This document shows positions 1 to 12,335 of a stretch of DNA of 64,000 nt, one piece after another. The stretch is from Trametes villosa. Its lineage: Eukaryota; Basidiomycota; Agaricomycetes; Polyporales; Polyporaceae. Position 1 is the first letter of the stretch. Each line of letters opens with the position of its first letter. The position numbers and the translations under genes were made by a program. The notes beneath the pieces are model-generated. The model had not been told where the DNA came from, made no database searches, and saw nothing but the letters and a program-made list of their open reading frames with translations. The stretch is taken from NCBI GenBank assembly GCA_002964805.2, contig PUDQ02000066.1:186001-250000 (forward strand). Direction: 5' to 3'.

Positions 1-994
1 GGACGCGAGCTGGGTCACGGTCGAGGGCTGCGCGCCGTCTGCAGAACAAGGCGTGTACAGTCAGCGTCTGTAGCCACGGATGGAATGCGGCATAAAGAGC
101 CGAAGCCCCAGGACTCCGGCTCCCACAAGGCGAGGACGTACCGACGAAGGAGGCGCCGCACGTGGAGCTGACGTCGCTGGAGAAGCCCTCGAAGAGGCCG
201 CTGAAGCTCCCCTCGATGATGTTGAACGCAGCCTTGGTGCAGTCCGTGCAGGTGACGTTCGAGGGCACGTTCGGGACGGAGCCGGCGACGACCGCGGACG
301 CGAGAGCCTCGATGCTCGACACGGTGAGCGTGCCGGTGTACGGCTCGAGGTTGTTGAGCGTCTCCGTGAGGCAGAGCGTGTTGTTGTTGCTCGCGCTGCG
401 CATGACGCGGGGTCAGATCAGTCCGCGGTGGGAGCGCGCGCGAGCGGGGACGCGCGCCGGAGGGGGAACGGGACTCACTCGCCGAGGCACGCCACTTTGC
501 GCACGGTGGGGTACGCCGTCTGCACGAGCTGGGTGAGGGAGCTGGTGTCGACGTTGGAGAGGCCGAGCTGAGCGAGTTCGGTGGTGCAGCCCGAGGCGAC
601 GCTCTGGACGACGGTGGCGAGGGTCGCGTTTGTGCACGCGGGGCGCCCGCACATGCCGGTCAGCCAGGTGTTGACGGTCGGGACAATGGAGCTGTTCGAC
701 GAGGTCGAGCTGGAAACGACCAGGCCGACGAGGGCCTGCGCGTTCAGGCAGGACGCGTCCGAGTTGCCCACGACGGACGCGAGTGCTGCCTGGCACTGCG
801 TGGTGAGCCTGGAGGGATGGTCAGAACATGTAAGAACATGTAAAAGAGGGGGCAATAGTGCGGGGAAGGCGGGGGAATCGCGCAGGGATCTGACAGCGAG
901 CGCGTGAGACAAGCACTCACGATTGCGCAGACGAGCCAGCCATCTGCAGACCGGCGACCAGGGCGGCGGCAACGGCGATTTTCCTGAAGGACAT
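1..994 (-). CDS. Small secreted Cys-containing protein, 3' end cut by window edge
   Basis: Start ATG at 994. Exons 994-921, 808-479, 395-142 and 38-1 (continuing beyond the window) are joined by GT-AG introns of 112, 83 and 103 bp that all keep frame. The N-terminus is a typical signal peptide: MSFRK, a hydrophobic stretch (IAVAAALVAGLQ), then an SSA cleavage-like site, so the product is probably secreted. The mature part has scattered cysteines in pairs (CxxxxC and CxxC spacings), Ser/Thr-rich stretches and several N-x-S/T sites. This resembles fungal small secreted proteins of unknown function. No catalytic motif is visible and the C-terminus, where a GPI signal might lie, is missing. I do not recognise the family with certainty. 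Confidence 0.75.
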
Positions 995-1192
995 GATTAC
1001 GGGGTAGCGAGCGGAAGTAAAAAGCAGCGGCAAGAGTGGTGGGGAGAAGGAGAGCAGAAAAGGTGCAGCCAGCTGCGGGATCGGAGGAATTTATGTGCGG
1101 CTGGACGAGGAGGGTGACCAAAGACAAGCGAAACGAGTCCATCCCGCAGTCAGCATGCTGTGTCTCCATTAGCCGCCCGTACGCTCGGCGTC

Positions 1193-1201
1193 CATATATA
1201 G
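1193..1201 (-). promoter_or_regulatory. TATA-box candidate for the secreted-protein gene
   Basis: TATATATGG on the minus strand, about 200 bp upstream of the ATG at 994. It is the only strong TATA-like sequence between that ATG and 1400. Confidence 0.4.
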
Positions 1202-2809
1202 GCATGCCGAGGTCGGCTGACACCCGCCCCTCCTCACCCAGGCCATCCCTCCCCGCAACGCCCTCCTCGACACAACAAAAACATAGCTGCTGGGCAGCCA
1301 ACTGTAGTGGTTCATATTCTGCAGCTTTTATTTTGTCTCCGTCGACGGGAGAACAGCCTCGGAAATCAATAATAGGCGAGTATTGTCCCTTCTTCCGACG
1401 CCTCGCTGCGCAGCCAATCCTCATTACGTTGCCAACCGGGGACCGGGCCCAGGACAGAACCCTTGAGCCCTCTCGGCCCACCGGAAAATAAGAACTTCGG
1501 TATACAGCGAGAGGAGTTGTCGTCCTTGCGGCTCTGTAAACTCCTGGACACGGCGCGCGCCCAGTGTGCTTGTCGCCGCGACCCGCGGTCAATACCTCCT
1601 ATGCTCCCCAGGCCCCCTGTCTCAATGGTAGCAGCGCTGAATCAAGAAGGTCAGCATACGTTGGTGGTCGCTTCAACTCGCGGTAGAATATCGGTCAAGA
1701 GGCAGAATTCTCGCATTGCGCGCGTATTCGCAGAGGAGCGGCGCAAGAACGCCGAAGTCGTGCATGAATACTGCGGCCCTCATCTCATGTCACAGGTACC
1801 GTTTACGCGCTGAGAGCGATCAGCGTGAACGACGTTCACACATGTATGCGCGACGCGAACAGGAAGACCGTACATTCTTGAACCCTCACCGAGAGGCTCG
1901 TTAGGAAAGTACGGTAGTCAAGACGACATCTCCTACATCCTGTCTGTCCCTGTTCAATATGCTGCTCTGGCGCCTCCCAATGGTCTTGTACACATGGGAG
2001 AAGCATCAACATGCATGTGAAGTTCGGCTAGCGCAGCCCGCGGTAGGAGAAGGAGGCTGTACTCCGAGGACAACATCGGGAATGAAATCCATCTGTTCTC
2101 TTGGTACGTGTGTCGTATAGGCTATGGCCGATTACGTGCCTGTTCTAGCGAGGCTCAGCGCTCAGAGCTCAGGTTCAACAAAAGATTGCGTCGGGCTTTC
2201 GAGAGATGGGATTGAATCTACGACGGAAGAGCGGAAGAAGCAGCAATATCGATGCCGACTCCGTCTCACTCAGACGCGAGAACGGGCGCCTACCAACTTC
2301 TCCTGCTTCGCTTACAACCACAACGTCGACCTTGGAGGCCTGGGGCTCTGGCTACCTGTGCCCGAGATTTTCTAGAGGGCCTCTGCCACGCATATCAAAG
2401 GTTCCTCTGGCGCCCTTGGGACCTCTTTAGGCTAGTGAAGCTTTGCTCTCGAGGTACTACGAACTAGGGAGGGACTACAGTACGCTGTACTGCGGCCGGA
2501 AGAGCAAGATCCGTCCTAACACATCAAATGTATGCTCGGGGAAGATTGTGTTGGGTCGGAGGCCTCGGGTCTGCATTTATACACCATGCCTCTGGACGCT
2601 CTTGGCTTCATACTGTTCTTTGTCTATCGCCTCTCGCGACGCAGGCTTGGGTCGATTTGACAGCCATCCCCTCCGAATGCATTGCCTCTGTTCGGCGATG
2701 CACATAGGAGATTAAAGGTACCAATAATCTACGCGGCTCAGGGGAAACTACGATCCCATCGCAGCACACTAAGAACGAACTCCTACGCGGAAGAGAGCCT
2801 TGCTTTCAC
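1202..2809. other. No gene recognised (1.6 kb)
   Basis: Open frames here are short, overlap on both strands and show no signal peptide, recognisable domain or convincing splice-linked exons. The left part is probably upstream sequence of the secreted-protein gene. Confidence 0.5.
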
Positions 2810-3045
2810 GAGCTCATTTTCCATACGATACGAGCAGCTGCACAGAGCTTGTGGGAACGACCGAAGAGGGGAGCGGACTGGAGGAACTAACGATCTTCTG
2901 TAACCGATGCAGCGAGCCGGGGAAATGCGCGGCCTACGTGTGGCACGCGGTCTTGCCCAGCGCGCGGGATAAGTTTCACTTGATGTATCGTGGCTTCCCG
3001 AACCCCGAGAGGTCTTGGAAGGAATACCTACCTCCGCGTGCGTAG
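2810..3045 (+). pseudogene. Decayed copy of the LRR-like gene C-terminus
   Basis: One open frame matches the C-terminal part of the minus-strand gene at 63278-64000. Shared blocks are CTELVGT, LTI, KCAAY, LPxAR and SWKEYxPP, in the same order. Compared with the right copy, about 10 residues are missing between the CTELVGT and LTI blocks and others are substituted. Upstream sequence (2130-2800) shows no equivalent of the earlier exons of the right copy. I read it as a truncated, diverging relic left by the inverted duplication. A short still-expressed gene is possible but unsupported. Confidence 0.55.
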
Positions 3046-3307
3046 TCATTGTCATCTCCTAGAAATGCACTTATTCATAGTCATAGGTACTACAGCGGCA
3101 CGTCAGGAAGCGCAATCGGTGAGCAGCGTGCCCTCCGAGTCCGGGTAGACGTGAACTTCGCACGAAGCACCGCCGATCTCAATGCTTTCCGCCCGTTCGA
3201 CGCGGGGCCGAATAGTGGATGGGTTTGGAACAACGCTGTGTTGCGACGAACCGAACAAGAGAGGCTGGCCCTTGCCCGCGTCACAGAAGCCAGCCTCCAG
3301 TTCAGAC

Positions 3308-3317
3308 TGATAAAACC
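3308..3317 (+). promoter_or_regulatory. TATA-like element of the two-TM gene
   Basis: GATAAAACC lies about 45 bp upstream of the ATG at 3356. The duplicate gene at 62979 has TATAAAAC at the matching position, which supports function. Confidence 0.5.
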
Positions 3318-3355
3318 CCGCCTGGTCGCCCATACTCTCCTCACCTAATACCACG

Positions 3356-4716
3356 ATGATCTTCACCACCGTCCTCGCGACCTGCGTTCTCGCCCTCATG
3401 GGCCTCTTCCAGCATGCCTTCCTCGACTTCTCCTCCAGCCTCGCCCACCTCCGCCACCCTTCTCTCTCCACCACATTCACCACTCTCCTGCAGATCACCG
3501 GGTACGCCCGCCTCAGCTCGCTCTCGCTCACTCTCACAGTGGCTGACGGTTTGCACTTGCAGCTTGGACATGCACCTGACCCTCGACGCTGCGTTCGTTC
3601 CGGAGTTTGACCGTCTGGCCCTCGGTCCCCTTCACATGAACGCATCTCTCGGCGACGGTTTCGCAAGCCCCGATCTCACATATACCCACAATCTCACTCT
3701 TCCGGACCTTGACCTCAACCTGGACTCTTTCTTCATCGGACCCCTCTACCACTCCAACGCCCACCTCTCCGCGCCTCAACTCGCAAGCGCAGGCAACACG
3801 GCTTCCTCCTCGCGCCCGATCTTCAGATGCCTTGCTGCCTTCGCGCTCCTTCTCCTCCTCGCCCATGTCTACCAGGTCATGCCCTCCGTTCATGACTGTA
3901 GAGCCTTCTTGGTGGACATGGTACGTGCCTCCATGCAATCTCATCCGTGCTCGAGAATCACGAGGCTGACGTACTGGCGCTCTCGCTTACTAGGAGCACA
4001 CTGGATCACAAGGGGAGGGGGATGACATGCAGACGGTAAAGGAAGCAGCCCGGGCAGTCCTGCGCGAGCAGGCCCCGCTTCTCCTCGGCAGCTCCCGCGA
4101 CGCCAACGGCAAACACGTCTGGCCGGCGTACATGGTGCAGCTCTTCACACCCGCCGAGCTCGAAGCCATCCGCCGGCTATGTGCCTCCCAATCGATCCAT
4201 CTTTCGACCACCCCCGTCGTCCTCCCCACCACCGTGGCTGCCACCCCCGGCCTGTCTCTCAAGGCGAAGGGCAAGCGGCCGCAGCACGCGCCCACCGCTG
4301 AGGACAAGGGGAAAGCGAAAGCCGTAGCCGTAGCCGCGCCCAAGAAGACGACTCGGACCCTCACTCTGCGGGACCAGCTGCCGGCATACTTCGAGTTCCG
4401 GGCCGACCTCGCCGCAGATGGCGGCCTCCCCCTACCTGACGACGACGACACCGGGAGCACGACGACGTCCGGACCCTCGCACACTTTGGCCAAGTGTGAT
4501 AGCGCAATGCTCGAGGCGATCCGGACCGACCTGCTTCCTCGATTCCGTCGCGAGCTGGCCGCGGACCTTGGTGAGGATGTCCCGCCTCCGCCCACAAGCG
4601 TCGCGGAGGTCGGCATTGGAGGGGATGGCGAATGCTCGGCGGGTGGGGTGCCAGGTCAGGGCGTTGCTCGGGTCGGGGAGTGTGGGGAGGCGCCGTTGGC
4701 GGTTGGGGAAGGATAG
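3356..4716 (+). CDS. Two-TM-segment protein of unknown function, left copy
   Basis: Exons 3356-3501, 3563-3920 and 3994-4716 give a 408-aa protein; both introns keep frame and are at identical positions in the copy at 61634-62979. Residues about 1-23 are a hydrophobic N-terminal segment (signal anchor or peptide). The next about 80 residues contain N-glycosylation-type sites (NAS, NLT). A second strong hydrophobic segment at about residues 140-160 (LAAFALLLLLAHVYQV) looks like a true membrane span. The C-terminal half is soluble, Ala/Lys/Pro-rich and charged, with a conserved LFTPAELEAIRRLC helix. This suggests a membrane protein with a cytoplasmic tail. I recognise no family. Protein similarity to the right copy is high: 5 differences in the first 49 residues. 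Confidence 0.75.
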
Positions 4717-5099
4717 GCTCGGGTTTCTCTTTCTCCCTTCTCTATTATTTCCTTCCCTATTTCTCTCCCTCTCCATCATCGCGGATCTTCTTATATGCAA
4801 ACACACAAAAACAAACACTTGTATAGCGGCGGTGACTCTTATGAACAATTCTCTTATACCCCTCGTATCGACGAATAGACGTGCGACACGCCGATAATCC
4901 TCTGCGTGTATGTGCCGCGGATCTCGCGCTTTGCTCGCTGCCATCACGTCGATCGTGCACTTCTCATATATTACAACATATCGTCGCAAGAAACCTGATG
5001 CCCAAAATGAAATGTAGGAAAAACCGTCTCCAACCCCAGGGTATACCACGGACGCCGTGTGCGTCGAGAAATCAGCGCTCCCCCGAGGGGCGACATCCA

Positions 5100-6635
5100 C
5101 TAGCACTGCGTGCGTGGTGCGAACGGGAACTTCATCTTCCCCTTTGAGTCGTAGATTCCGTATCCCGGCTCCTGGTTGTCCGAGTAGATGTGCGCGAACC
5201 ACCCGACGCCGCCCCCGACGACGCTCTTCAGGTCCTCGCAGTGCTGGTCCAGCAGCACATAGTAGCCCTAGTGCACGGGAAACGTCAGCAGTCACGCCAA
5301 GCGGTGTGCACAGTCAGGTTCGCGCGCTTACATGCTCGTTGGTGACGTCTGCGACGGCGTCGGGGCTGTTGGGCTGCACGCTGGACGAGGTCACAGACGG
5401 CCAGCCATTCTGCGGGGAGCGCCAATGTGAGCGGCTGGGGTTTACTCGTCTAGCGCGGCTATGACTGACCTCGTCGAAGTACATCTTCTTCCCGTTCCCA
5501 TGCTCGATGAACCAGTTCATGTCATTCTCTACCAGCGGCCACGCCTGGTCCGCTACACCCCACATCAACACGCCAACCTCTCTACTGAGAGACGCAGTCC
5601 ATGCACTCACACGTCGACGCCTGCTGCGAGAAGAACGGCAACATGTGTATGTTGATCGAGTCGATCGCGTCGAGCACGTCCTGCGCGCCGCCGCGCTCCT
5701 GGTAGCCGTACGCGAGCTCGCTCACGGTCACGGGGATGTGCAGGCTCGAGAGGTTCGCCTTCGCGAGCGTGACCTGCTGGGCGAGCTGCGCGTGCGGGAG
5801 CACGTTGTCGAAGAGCGGCTCGGACCCGAACTGCAGCACGCGCGTCACGAATGGCGCGCGCGGGTTCGCGTGCAGCGTCGCCAGGAGCGTGTCGCGCCGC
5901 GAGATCCAGAGGTCGTCCCCGTCGAAGCCGAACTGCGGGAGAACGTGGTAAGTCGGTAAGGGCACTTGAACTTTGGGAAGGATGGTTAAGCGGACTTACC
6001 CAGATCAGCGCATGAACGCCGAGCGCTGCAGGGACGTGCTGTGGTCAGTCATGATCAAGCGCGGATCTCCTCCACACATACTGTTATCCCATGCGGCATC
6101 GATAATGTCGTCGCTGTCCAAGAGTCAGAACAGCGTCCTCTACCGCGGGTAGCAGGTAAAAACTTACTAGAAGCCCTCACGATCGCAGAAGCCGTATAGC
6201 CGGACATAGCGCGAGTTGAAATGCTGACGGATGTCGCGGAACTCCTTCTGGAGCTGAGAACGACTTTGACCTGGAAGAGAGATATACATTAGCAACGGGT
6301 GTAGCTTACGGGCAGACGAGGCACGGCGCAAACATACATGCGGTCACTTCGTAGCTGAAGCCGACGAAGGCGTATTCCGTCGCGGGGTCGCACCACCACC
6401 CGATGTTGTTTGCCGGAAGCGCCTCGGGCAGCGGCAACGTGAACCCCAGCGACGGGAAACAGAATGGTGCGGGCAGCGCATGGGCCTTGAGGGCGACCGA
6501 CGCGGTCGCGTTCGTCGGGGCGCGATTCGCCTGCTCGGGGTGTGGCTGTGCGAGGTTGTTGAGTGGCACCGCGTGGGCGGGCGAGAGCCCTGCGAGGAAC
6601 CAGCCTATGGAGACAAGGAGGGAGAGGCGGGCCAT
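5100..6635 (-). CDS. Secreted GH17-type beta-1,3-glucanase-like protein
   Basis: Start ATG 6635. Exons 6635-6338, 6270-6168, 6113-6082, 6025-6000, 5932-5611 (end shifts by 1-2 nt depending on donor), 5584-5470, 5409-5332 and 5267-5100 read through in frame. There is an N-terminal signal peptide (MARLSLLVSIGWFLAGLSPAHA). Family landmarks of GH17-like fungal glucan hydrolases follow in order: GWWCDPATEYAFVGFSYE, a VRLYGFCDREGF strand, ALGVHALIWFGFDG, VTVSELAYG, then NGWPS, where E-N-GWPS carries the nucleophile glutamate at the exon 6/7 junction, and finally GVGWFAHIYSDNQEPGYG near the C-terminus. The predicted role is hydrolysis or remodelling of beta-1,3-glucan in the cell wall or extracellular space. 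Exon 3-5 junctions are the least certain. Confidence 0.85.
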
Positions 6636-6677
6636 TTTCCGGGGGCGTGAGTATAGGCCCGACTGCCTGCAGCGAAA

Positions 6678-6687
6678 GTATAAATAG
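6678..6687 (-). promoter_or_regulatory. TATA-box candidate of the GH17 gene
   Basis: CTATTTATAC on the minus strand, about 45 bp upstream of the ATG at 6635. Confidence 0.5.
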
Positions 6688-7343
6688 TGCCCAGCACAAA
6701 GGCATCGAGGACAGGCGCGGCCCGAGCGTCAGAATATAAGGTCGAAGCAGGCCAAACCAGGGACGCCGTTGCCGCCTCGCGCAGGCGCACAACTGCTGTT
6801 GGCTCGGGGGCTGACGAGGATCCATATGGATCGGGACCAGGTGGGGAAGCGAGCGCGGTCAGCAGGCGGGCAGCTTGAGGCGGTCCGCTTTGGAATGCGC
6901 GCGGGCGAGAGGGACATCGCTGCTATCAGAAGCAGAGGCGGAGAGCAGAAAACTGTCACCGGAGACGATAGAACAGGCGTCCGCCCAACTGCACTCGACA
7001 GAAGACAAGAACCCGCATGGGCCACAGCGGAACCCGACCCGATTCATCAGGCGGGTGGTCACGCGCGCCGGCGCGATGAGTTGCGAAATAGACAAGCTGA
7101 GTTACGCACCGGGCTCAGGCCTATAATTCGACATACAGTGATGTACGGCAGTACATCCGAGGACTGGCCGTACAGCACCACACTCAAGGGAAGCAGAATA
7201 GTGCGACTGCTTCGCCGCCGCGCGGTCCGCGCGTGTGGTATTCAGTCAAAAACGTCCGAATAATATTAGATGGCCCAGGCGTCCACACGACGCCACAAGG
7301 TTTGGCGCGGGAAGCGGCGCAAAGTAGCGCAAAGCTGGCAGCG

Positions 7344-10300
7344 TCAACCCAAGTGGGATGGGGTCACGCCCAGAGGCAGCATCGCATGATCCTGAAGCGC
7401 TGCAGAAGTCCAAGTCGTTGATTTAAGCTGTCGGGACCTGTCAGCTCGAGGAACGGTGGGGCAAAGGAGGGAAAGCGAAGAGCCCCGTACGTCAGTGATC
7501 GCGTCGCTCGCAGGTATCAAGTTCATGTGGTCCGGGATATCGCCACCGTTCTAGAGCAGAGTCAGTCTGGCAGACGGCATCGTAGTAGTGCTATACGCAC
7601 TGCGTTCGACTGATCGAGCTCCCGGAAGGTGAGGAGCAGGTCTGTGGGTATCTGAGTGGGGAAAATGAGGGCATGGACCGGTGGCGTGAATGGCCGCGTA
7701 GACGACGCTTTCTGAGCTAGGGCCTGTCAATCGACGGGGTTAAGATAGTTTCAGAAGAGCAGGAAATTAGTGCCTACGTTGGCAACGGAGAGTGCCACCC
7801 GGATCTCGAGTCGTTTGCCGCGCGCTTCAGTGCCAACGAGGACGAATAACTCCCAGATGCAGTCAATCAGGTAGACTGAGTGGCCAAACTCCGGATGCGA
7901 TGGCAGCACAGGAATCGGGCGAACCTGTCTTGCTGTCAGATCGTAACATCCTCGCAAACACGGCCGCAGCCACTTACAATCTCACTGCCTTGATGTCCAT
8001 CGACGATCCACACCCGAGGGTCGATGGCGGGCGCGGTGGCTCGCCACTGCCAGTAGTCTGCTTTCGCATGCTCGCCTTCACCAAGGATCATCCAGAACAT
8101 ATCGTCGGCTTGGCTCTCGTCCTCGGTAAGTTCAACGACGTTCTCTGGAGATGAAGCGAGAGTCCGAGCGTATTTCAGTGCCGCGCGCTGCTCGGCAGCA
8201 ACAGATCCGCGACCGTGCCATACGTAGTACGTGTCAAGGATCGAGATGCAGTAGCTGTATCCCGAGCACAGGTTGGTGATGCTCTGTCCAAACTGTCAGA
8301 TGACCGTACTTCCTGTGGTGTTGGGGTACTTACGAGGTCGACCTCGTCGATGTAGATAACGCCCTGTCGGGAACGAACGATGTGCATGGCGGTGTTCTCC
8401 GCACTCCAGTGCGTCCGTGTGCCCTGCCGTACTGCGAGTTGCCCGCCGAGTACAGCCACGAACTCGGCGGGTTCGTGAAATTGCCGCACGATGGTCTGCG
8501 GGAAACTCTGCGGTCAGGACTACATACACTAACACGGAAACCCACGCTCACCGGTGCAGAGCCATACCGCCGCGCGAGCTCCTGCAGCTTCTGAGACTCG
8601 CGCTCCCCGACCTGCGCACGGCGCCCGTGCCAGCCCCAGACCTTGGTCTGCACGAGCCCGCTCGACCGCACCTTTGCCCGATGCACAACTGCAAGGACCT
8701 CGCCGTCGTAGAAGATGCTCGCGTCCTTGGATATGGCGCTCGCAGTGTTCCCCGTGATCGCCAGCACGTCGACGGAGATCGTGAGCAAGTCCGAGTCGGG
8801 GGTGTGAGTGGGGTGCGACGCGCGATAAAGAGCATCTACGTCAACGTGTGGGAGCGGGTCATCTGCATGCACTACAAGATGCTATACGTTAGCGTCATTC
8901 TCCATGAGCATGGGTGTCATTGGCTTACCAAGGCGAATGAGCTCGTCGCGGGGTTGCGGCTTCACCTCCACAGCTTCGACGGTCACAACGACTTCTTCCT
9001 CCTTGCTTTCCTTCTCATTCCAGGCGTTTGCGTCTTCCTTGACGGCCTCGGCGAGGGAGACGACGCCACGAGCGAGTGTGTTTGCGGGTGAGGACACGGG
9101 GGTCTTCTCCTCTTGCAAAGGTGGCAGCGTAAATGCCGAGTACTTCTCGTAGCTCGACTTGCGCCGTTCGAGCGCAGGCGGTGAGAGCGCCGGAGGTGCG
9201 CCGTTGTTCCGGGTCCCCCAATTCGAGACCAAGTTCTTAACACTCGGCGGCTCCCAGTTCTCCTCCTCCTCTTCCTGCTGCTGCACAACCGGCGGTACCG
9301 GCTTCGTCTCCACAGACTCAGGCGGCGGCGGGATCTTCGTCTCAACAGGCGAGACCGAGACCGGGCTCGAAGACTGCAGGACCTCGCTGAACGTCTGCGC
9401 AACGTCCATGACCGTTGCGCGGTTCCCCGTGCTCGGTATGCGCGTGTGCTTCGCGGGGCTCGCGGGCGGCCGCAGCCCCGCGCTCTGCGGGGGCGTCGTG
9501 GACGGGCTCCGCGCGGGCTTCGGGGGCACGAGCGGGCTGACGGGGCTCGTCTTGCCCGGGGTCGCGAGCGTCGGCACGAGCACATCGAGGGACGGCTTCG
9601 CGGGCACAACGGGCTTCGTGGCGGCGGCCTCTGCCTTGCCGGTCGTCGAGGGCGGGGAGGGGTATTGCGACACAGGCGAGGGTGTGCGGGCGATTGCTGC
9701 GGGTTTCGGAGCGGCGAGCGAGGGCGCGCTGCTTTCGCGGTGCGCTTTCGGGGCGTCGCGGGTGGGAGACGCCTCGCGGATTGAGGCGAGCGTCGACCCC
9801 GCCGCGGCCGGCGTGGTCTTCCCCCTGCGCGGCTTCTTCGCGCGGTCCTTCGTCGGCTGCACGCAGAACGAGGCGTCAGCCCAGTCCACAGCAGCAGGAG
9901 CAGGAACGAGAGCAATCGGGGCAGGGGGTGGAAAAGGGGGCCAAGCAGCGCAGAAGAAAAGAAATATGATTGTAGCACAGAGTAACGAACAGCTATTCCC
10001 GAGGAGTATGAACAACAACATGTCACCAAAATGAACGCACATGACTGAGTGGCTGGCTCGCCGGTAGCCCCGCCGCGCCCCGCTCCTGCACAAGCCCGCC
10101 GCTCGTCGTCCGCGTGCGCACGCGCATCCCCAGCTCGTCCACGTCCGGCGCTGCGACCTCGTGCGGGGCGTGGTGTGGAATGGGCGGGTCGCCGGTCCTC
10201 GCCGGCTGGATGTACGTGATCACCGTCTTCTTCGAGCCAAGCTTGGGGCTCGGTCCACCATAGCCGCTCTCGCTCATAGATGACGGGCCCGCGGCTGAGT

Positions 10301-11899
10301 CCCCGGTCCTCATAGTCGGCAGCGTGGGGAGGGAGGATTTAGACTTGAGCGTCCGGCCCGTGTTGTCGGATTTCAGTGGTACGCTGTAGGACGGTGTCGT
10401 GGGCGAGCTCGGGTCCGCGGTGAATGACTTCCGCAGGGGCATAGGCTTCGGCGAGATGACAGGTGGGGGAGTTGGCGAACCCGTAGCGTTGGGGTACTGC
10501 CACCGGTCGAGCACCGAGCTCTGCCTCCTTCCGCTAGAACCCTGCCGATCGGGCGTCGGCGAGCTCTCAGGAGAGGTCACGGACAGCTCAGACGTCTTCT
10601 TCACCATGTTCTGCACGAATCCACGCCCCTGGAGCCTACTCAGACTAGGAGTCGGCTCCTTCGCAGGAGGTGGTTTGAGGAACGCTGGCGAGGGGTTCTG
10701 TGACGGAATATGTGGGCTGCCCAACGAGTGCCGAGGTGTGGGTTGTATCGGGCGCGCTAGGCCCGGTGTGGTAATCGACTTAGGGGAATGCGTGGGGGAT
10801 GGCGGAGAGGGTGTATGCGATACGCGCTGAGAGGCAGCGGAGATGGGCCGAGGCGCAGGCGACTTCGACGCGCTGTAGGGTGCCGGCGACGCACTACTTC
10901 CATACGGCGTAATTGGGCGGGCAGTTGGGTTGGGGGAATGCGATGATAGAGGTCGGGGTATGGGATCCGGCTTCGGCTTGGGTACCTGGAATGTCTCCGC
11001 CACAGGACTCACTCTTGCTGGAGTAGCGCCAGTAGGAGTACTGATTGTACGTTGCCGAGCAGAAGAGTGTACCGAGGATCCCGTATAGCTCGGGAGCACC
11101 GTGCGCTCTTCCGCCTTCTCCACAGCGGACCGCACCGCAGATGGCGTGCTGATACGGCGATCCCTCTGCGCCTGCCCTGTGTGCGAGACGGCGACGTGAC
11201 TCTCCTGCTCGCGGATCGCTTGGGATACGGCGGAGGCTTTCCCGCTGCCCGTCATACCCGGCATAGCCACGCCTCCCCGCCCAAAGACAGGGTGGGGCGC
11301 CGAGATGTGCGTGCGCTGCTCGAACTGGGTCGGGTCGTGGGCATCTTGCTGGGGCGCGTGCCTCGTGAGCTTGGGACCCGTGGCGCGGCCGCCGATGAAC
11401 GCTGCGAGGGACATGGGCTCGGGAGGGCGCTTGGGCTGGCTGGGTGCAACTGGCGGCGTTGATGGCGCAGATGGCTTCGCGGCCGGGCTGTCTCCCATGA
11501 GTTTCTTGAGAGCATCGTCCTGGTTCCTCTGGCTGTCGATGGCAGAGAAGGCCGCGTCCGACGCATGCGCCCGATCTTCCGTCCGCGCGGGAGATGCAGC
11601 AACGCCCTGTGCTACATATCATAGAGCAAGGTTAGATATACGCAGACGAACAAGTGAAGCCACCCACAGAGGTCTACGCTGTTCGTCCGACTCGCGAGCC
11701 CGGTGCTCCTCCGGAGACGGGCCTGTCGCGAGGCAGCGATCTCCGCCTCGAGCCGCCGCGTCTCCGCCTCCTCATCGTCGTCCACCTGCCGCTGCAGCTC
11801 CTTGATCTTGCTCGTCCACTCCGCGAGGCTCGTGTCAGGCTTCGGCGGGATGCTGCTGCTCCGCCGCGCGGCGCTGCTGCTCGGGCGAGGAGAATCCAT
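7344..11899 (-). CDS. DUF4045 plus gelsolin-repeat protein (actin-regulator-like)
   Basis: Start ATG 11899. Exons 11899-11668, 11611-10041, 9856-8929, 8862-8552, 8507-8334, 8292-7978, 7924-7778, 7723-7601 and 7550-7344 join in frame to about 1335 aa. The N-terminus has a coiled-coil segment (WTSKIKELQRQVDDDEEAE) typical of the fungal DUF4045 family. A long Pro/Ser-rich, probably disordered region follows, containing a conserved block starting SLAAFIGGRATGPKLTRHAP and a PTKDRAKKPRR basic patch. The C-terminal about 400 residues carry gelsolin-like repeats (DSDLLTISVDVLA, KVWGWHGRRA, VIYIDEVDL, YYVWHGRGS, VWIVDG). Gelsolins bind, sever or cap actin in a Ca-dependent way; this role here is inference. 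The exact last exon and stop (7344) are uncertain. Confidence 0.85.
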
Positions 11900-12335
11900 G
11901 GCCACTTCCAGGAAGCAGGTAATGTATTCAAGCTAGAAGTCCGATCGGCGAGGCGTGCTCCTCAGACACGTATATCACAAGAGAGACATTAACCAGCTGT
12001 CTGGCAGAGAAGGGTATAGAGGTCGTCGAGTGCGAGTGAAAGCGAGGGCGGTGGGTGCAGGCAGCTGAAGGTCGAGGCGCGGGAGTCGCGTCGCTGTGCG
12101 GATCTCACGGGCGCTTCTTTCTCAATGACGCGCACGAGGTACGAGTCGGTCCAGGCACTCGCTGAGACAAACGTCGAAGAATGCCACGGACCCGAAATTT
12201 GTGGTGCACGCAAGCTTTTCGAGGAGTGTAGAGAACGGAAAAGGACACGCCAGCGGTATCGATAGAGTCCGGGTATAGCTACAGCAAAGAGTCCATTCAT
12301 GATAAGTTACACAACCGAGCGCTCCGACTCGCTCT

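Larger units (their letters stand above)
2810..4800 (+). repeat. Left arm of inverted segmental duplication
   Basis: LRR-like gene end, promoter, the three-exon two-TM gene and its early 3' UTR (GATAGGCTCGGGTTTCT after the stop) reappear in the same order on the minus strand at about 63700-61550. Confidence 0.75.

Noticed and set aside
11989..12300. 103-codon minus-strand ORF between gelsolin and GH16 genes
   Set aside because: It has an ATG, but low-complexity content, no splice link to the gelsolin exon 1 and no domain; probably upstream sequence.
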